Shown here piece by piece: positions 5,174 through 7,982 of a stretch of 7,982 nt of DNA; the stretch's first letter is position 1; each line of letters starts with the position of its first letter. The position numbers and the translations under genes were made by a program. The notes under the pieces are model-generated. The model did no database searches. It saw nothing but the letters and a program-made list of their open reading frames with translations, and was not told where the DNA came from. The stretch comes from M55B120 sp964426155 (lineage in GTDB: Bacteria > Actinomycetota > Humimicrobiia > Humimicrobiales > Humimicrobiaceae), in NCBI GenBank assembly GCA_964426155.1, contig CAYROY010000118.1, forward strand, positions 1 to 7,982, written 5' to 3'.

Positions 5174-5327
5174 GTAATATTACATATCTGGTAAAATTAT
5201 TGTAATACAGTTAATTGAAGGGTATCTCTGGTGGCTATTGAAGATCTGTAAAACATATATGTTGATAAATTTATATACATCGGCCAAATAAAAGTAAAGC
5301 AGTAATCCAAAAACCGGAAAAGTGGTA

Positions 5328-6584
5328 ATGATAAATCTTAAATATTCAGTGAAATCGCCTCAGGAGGATATCAGAAGAACATATATGATATTCATCTGGC
5401 ATGGAGCATTTCTTGCTCTTACAATGTCAATGCTTGATTACAATACAGTCTTTCCAGCGCTGGTTGCTAATCTGACAGAATCTAAAATTATATTTGGCCT
5501 GTTATATTCAATTATGCTGGGAACACCTTTTATCTTCAATATCATCCTGAGCAGTTTCATGCATGTACGCAGATACAAAAAAAGTATTCTGCTGCTTGGA
5601 ATTTACCTCAGGGTGATATCGTTTCTGGGAATGGCTGCTTTTGCCTGGTTTTTTGGAAAACATATGCAGACGCTGGTTACAGCAAGCCTTTTTTTCTGGA
5701 TATTCCTCTATTCCATAAGCGGGGGATTTGCAGGTATGGCTTACAGCGATATTATAGGAAAACTTGTAAAAAAAGGGCAGAGAGGAAAGCTTTTTTCATC
5801 GAAGCAATTTGCTACGAGTATTTTTTCTTTCCTGGGGGGAGTGGTTGTTCTAAACATTTTTGCCCTTAACAGGTTATCATTTCCTTATAACTACGCAGTA
5901 ATACTCTTCATAGGTTCTGCAGGACTTCTGGTTGCTTCTATTGCCTTCTGGTTTATCAGGGAGCCGCCTTCGATTATAAGGGATAAAGAGAAAGTATCTC
6001 TTGAAATATTTATAAAAAAAATTCCTTCTATTCTAAAAAAGGATAAAAGCTTTACGCGTTTTATTATAGTCGAGAACATGTTCAGTTTTAGTTTAATGAT
6101 CTATCCCTTTTATATGCTTTATGCAAAAGATATCCTTTGTGTTAATGAGACTTATGTAGGACGCTATCTTATATTCCAGACTGCGGGAGCCGTATTATCG
6201 AATTTTTTATGGGTCACTATCTCCAGAAGGTGGGATTCTAAAATGATTTTAAAATCCTGCATTCTAATTGGAAGCATGATCCCGGTCCTTGCCATTATAC
6301 TGTCAAAGTTTGGTCCCGGGTATTATTCGCTGGTGTTTTTTTTTGTGGGTTTTTTAATAAGCGGCAGGGCAGTAGGATTTGAGTCTTATATTCTTGATAT
6401 AGCGCCTTCAGATGAAAGGATAATATACCTTGGCATAAGGGGTACCATGAATATTTTTATTGTCCTGCTCCCCATATTAGGAGGATATTTTATAACTTAT
6501 TTAGGTTATTATGTGACATTTATTATTGTAACTGCTGTTATGCTTGCGGCATTTATCCTGCTGGGGAAACAGGATATTAGATAG
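5328..6584 (+). CDS. MFS transporter
   Basis: A protein of 418 residues, almost wholly hydrophobic segments joined by short loops, consistent with the 12 membrane helices and usual length of the major facilitator superfamily. Numbering from GTG at 5322, the loop after helix 2 has HVRRYKKS (81-88), a degenerate form of MFS motif A. GGFAGMAYSDIIGKLV (134-149) followed by RGKLFSSKQF marks helix 4 to helix 5. A longer charged cytoplasmic loop (about 212-243, with REPPSI and many lysines) separates the two six-helix halves. Substrate and coupling ion cannot be told. The ATG at 5328 is preferred over GTG at 5322 because GGA at 5316-5318 lies nine bases before it; both are possible. The gene is monocistronic or weakly linked to the sensor gene 161 bases downstream. 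Confidence 0.85.
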   Translation: MINLKYSVKSPQEDIRRTYMIFIWHGAFLALTMSMLDYNTVFPALVANLTESKIIFGLLYSIMLGTPFIFNIILSSFMHVRRYKKSILLLGIYLRVISFLGMAAFAWFFGKHMQTLVTASLFFWIFLYSISGGFAGMAYSDIIGKLVKKGQRGKLFSSKQFATSIFSFLGGVVVLNIFALNRLSFPYNYAVILFIGSAGLLVASIAFWFIREPPSIIRDKEKVSLEIFIKKIPSILKKDKSFTRFIIVENMFSFSLMIYPFYMLYAKDILCVNETYVGRYLIFQTAGAVLSNFLWVTISRRWDSKMILKSCILIGSMIPVLAIILSKFGPGYYSLVFFFVGFLISGRAVGFESYILDIAPSDERIIYLGIRGTMNIFIVLLPILGGYFITYLGYYVTFIIVTAVMLAAFILLGKQDIR

Positions 6585-6651
6585 TCTATTTATAGTAGTG
6601 ACCGGCAATTTATTGCTAAACTTACTTTTTTATGAATTCTCAATTATGATG

Positions 6652-6657
6652 TATAAT
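6652..6657 (+). promoter_or_regulatory. Candidate -10 box before the sensor gene
   Basis: TATAAT at 6652-6657 lies about 90 bases before the TTG start, with only a poor -35 (TTTATG at 6629-6634). A TATACT at 6664-6669 is an alternative. The 161-base gap after the transporter shows no strong terminator hairpin; GCAAT/ATTGC near 6605-6616 is too short. Confidence 0.3.
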
Positions 6658-6745
6658 TTGTACTATACTTGAGGCTGACGCTAAAAACTAATATAATTTA
6701 ATGATTGGCTGATTATTGATATCATTAAAATTAAGGATATAAGAA

Positions 6746-7982
6746 TTGCAGATTAATCTGTTAATATTATTGTTAATATTATCATTTCTGGTTTCACTCG
6801 GTCTTACAATATACATAGGTGTAAAGAGGACCAACCGTATAAGGGCAGAACTTTTTATGGTGTTGTTGGCTGTAGCCATATGGTGTTTCGCAGCGCTTTT
6901 TGAAGCGTCATTTACGGCTCTGAGCCTGAAAATATTATTTTCAAAGATCAGTTACCTGGGAATAGTAACATTGCCGGCATTCTTCTTCTTTTTTGTTTTA
7001 AGGTATACAAATATGGATTACTGGCTTACAGGTAAAAATAAGTTTTTTTTCTTTATATTGCCTGTTGCTACTCTGGCTCTTGTTTTCACAAATGAATTTC
7101 ACGGCCTTGTATGGTCTGATATTTATCTAAAACAGAATAATATAGCAGGCATTTTAGCTTTCTATGAGCACGGTCCGTGGTACTGGGTACATCTTTCTTA
7201 CTGTTATTTTTTCCTGGCAGCAGCAATAGCAATGCTGGTTTTTGCCCTTTTCAAGTACAAAAGGTATTATTCTCATCAGGGAAGATCACTGGTGATAGCA
7301 TCAGTTATCCCCTTTGCTGTAAATATTATATATTCCTTCAGGCAGTACGGCGTAGAAGGAATGGAGTTGACGCCTGTATTTTTCACCTTAAGCTGCGCCC
7401 TGCTGACAATTGCAATTTTTAAGTATCAGTTGATAGATATCACACCTTTAGCCAGAGAGACTATCACAGAAAACCTTTATGATGGTATCCTTATAATAAA
7501 CAGGGACAGCAGGATAATAGATATCAATAAAGCGGCATGCAGGCTTCTTTCGGCAAGCAGCAGAGACATAGGAAAACCTGTAGAGCAGGTAGTTTCAAAG
7601 TACATTGAAATAATGGATTTTTTAAATAAAAAAAAATACAGGGTTAGTACAATTGAGGAAGTAGAAATAAAAGACAGGAATCTGTATATTGAATTAAGGA
7701 CAAACCCTCTTCTTGATAATACCAGTGGATGGATGGGGAGTGTTATAATCCTCCGGGATATTACACTACAAAAGATTTCTGAAAAAGAATTAAAAGAATC
7801 CCGCAATCTTCTTAAAAATATAATTGATTTCCTGCCTGACGCAACTTTTGCAGTAGATGCAGAGGGTAGAATAATAGCCTGGAATAAGGCAATGGAAGAT
7901 TTCTCTGGTTTGAGGAATGAGGAAATGCTTGGAAAGGGAAATTATGAATATTCTCTCCCGTTTTATGGCAAAAGGAGACCTG
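6746..7982 (+). CDS. Membrane sensor with 7TM-type N-terminus and two PAS domains, probable histidine kinase (partial)
   Basis: An open frame of 412 codons continues past the window. The start is TTG at 6746, with AAGGA eight bases upstream and an in-frame TAA at 6740-6742 ruling out any longer form. Residues 1-230 form about seven hydrophobic segments (for example LLILLLILSFLVSLGL at 5-20 and LPAFFFFFVL at 76-85) with TNEFHGLVW (115-123). This is the layout of the histidine-kinase N-terminal 7TM region. A PAS domain follows at about 240-345 (NLYDGILIINRDSRIIDINK, ending ILRDIT), then a short coiled linker. A second PAS begins near 355 (DFLPDATFAVDAEGRIIAWN) and is cut after GKGNYEYSLPFYG. 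The kinase or output domain lies outside, so GGDEF, phosphatase or histidine kinase output are all possible; histidine kinase is the commonest. Ligand unknown. The upstream MFS gene may be functionally linked. Confidence 0.88.
   Translation, partial: MQINLLILLLILSFLVSLGLTIYIGVKRTNRIRAELFMVLLAVAIWCFAALFEASFTALSLKILFSKISYLGIVTLPAFFFFFVLRYTNMDYWLTGKNKFFFFILPVATLALVFTNEFHGLVWSDIYLKQNNIAGILAFYEHGPWYWVHLSYCYFFLAAAIAMLVFALFKYKRYYSHQGRSLVIASVIPFAVNIIYSFRQYGVEGMELTPVFFTLSCALLTIAIFKYQLIDITPLARETITENLYDGILIINRDSRIIDINKAACRLLSASSRDIGKPVEQVVSKYIEIMDFLNKKKYRVSTIEEVEIKDRNLYIELRTNPLLDNTSGWMGSVIILRDITLQKISEKELKESRNLLKNIIDFLPDATFAVDAEGRIIAWNKAMEDFSGLRNEEMLGKGNYEYSLPFYGKRRP

Larger units (their letters stand above)
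4926..5327. other. Gene-free AT-rich stretch ending the toxin-antitoxin block
   Basis: About 400 bases hold no reading frame with a credible start, ribosome site or protein family. The stretch contains several palindromes (listed separately), runs of A and two short GC-rich islands: TCTCGGGCTCC at 4950-4960 and GCCCGGTGTAG at 5088-5098. Both islands resemble parts of the upstream tRNA-Thr genes. A promoter for the transporter gene must lie near its end, but I cannot pick a convincing -35/-10 pair. Confidence 0.6.

Noticed and set aside
1907..5327. CRISPR array or transposase in the accessory block
   Set aside because: I looked for regularly spaced repeats and for DDE or serine/tyrosine recombinase motifs and found none; the repeats present are single palindromes or one direct pair.
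6604..6632. Possible rho-independent terminator after the MFS gene
   Set aside because: The stem GCAAT/ATTGC has only five pairs and a two-base loop, and the T-run is about ten bases away, so it would not form a stable terminator.
6688..6879. Minus-strand 63-codon open frame
   Set aside because: Antisense to the sensor start and its leader; no ribosome site or family motif.
7177..7806. Plus-strand 81-codon (7177-7422) and minus-strand 109-codon (7477-7806) open frames
   Set aside because: Both lie inside the sensor gene, whose continuous frame shows membrane segments and PAS motifs.

Overview
This window looks like chromosomal DNA from an AT-rich (roughly one-third G+C) bacterium. The bacterial assignment rests on Shine-Dalgarno sites, sigma70-type -35/-10 promoters and tRNA genes with encoded CCA ends. 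Three reading frames appear to start at TTG (2001, 3221, 6746). I cannot name the phylum from the sequence alone.

Layout. (1) 1-492, minus strand: the N-terminal part of a MEMO-family protein, cut by the window edge. (2) 629-1564, plus strand: a BadF/BadG/BcrA/BcrD-type ATPase related to N-acetylglucosamine kinases, divergent from the MEMO gene. (3) 1610-1906: a strong TTGACA-N17-GATAAT promoter followed by three closely packed tRNA genes, Thr(TGT), Tyr(GTA) and Thr(GGT). (4) 1937-4925: an accessory block, all on the plus strand, with three different PIN-domain toxin-antitoxin modules in tandem: a DUF3368-like PIN followed by a UPF0175-like antitoxin, an RHH antitoxin followed by a TIGR00305-like PIN, and a DUF6364-like antitoxin followed by a PIN. 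A C-terminally shortened pRiA4b ORF-3-like gene lies between the second and third. Each module has its own promoter, and each promoter carries or adjoins a palindrome, inverted repeat or direct repeat that could be an autoregulatory operator. (5) 4926-5327: a gene-free AT-rich stretch with several palindromes, one long imperfect hairpin and two short matches to the upstream tRNA-Thr genes. (6) 5328-6584: a 12-helix-type MFS transporter. (7) 6746-7982: a membrane sensor, probably a histidine kinase, with an N-terminal multi-helix module and two PAS domains, cut by the window edge.

How it fits together. The tRNA cluster resembles the common Thr-Tyr-(Gly)-Thr cluster that often precedes tuf, but here it is followed by toxin-antitoxin genes. 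The simplest reading is a small island of stabilisation or defence-type modules that accumulated next to a tRNA gene. The three PIN proteins are probably ribonucleases held in check by the paired antitoxins, and the island is flanked by ordinary metabolic, transport and signalling genes. No single wholly new system is proven. The most unusual points are the family-diverse PIN trio, the toxin-first order of the first module, and the weak tRNA-like sequence echoes at the far end of the block.
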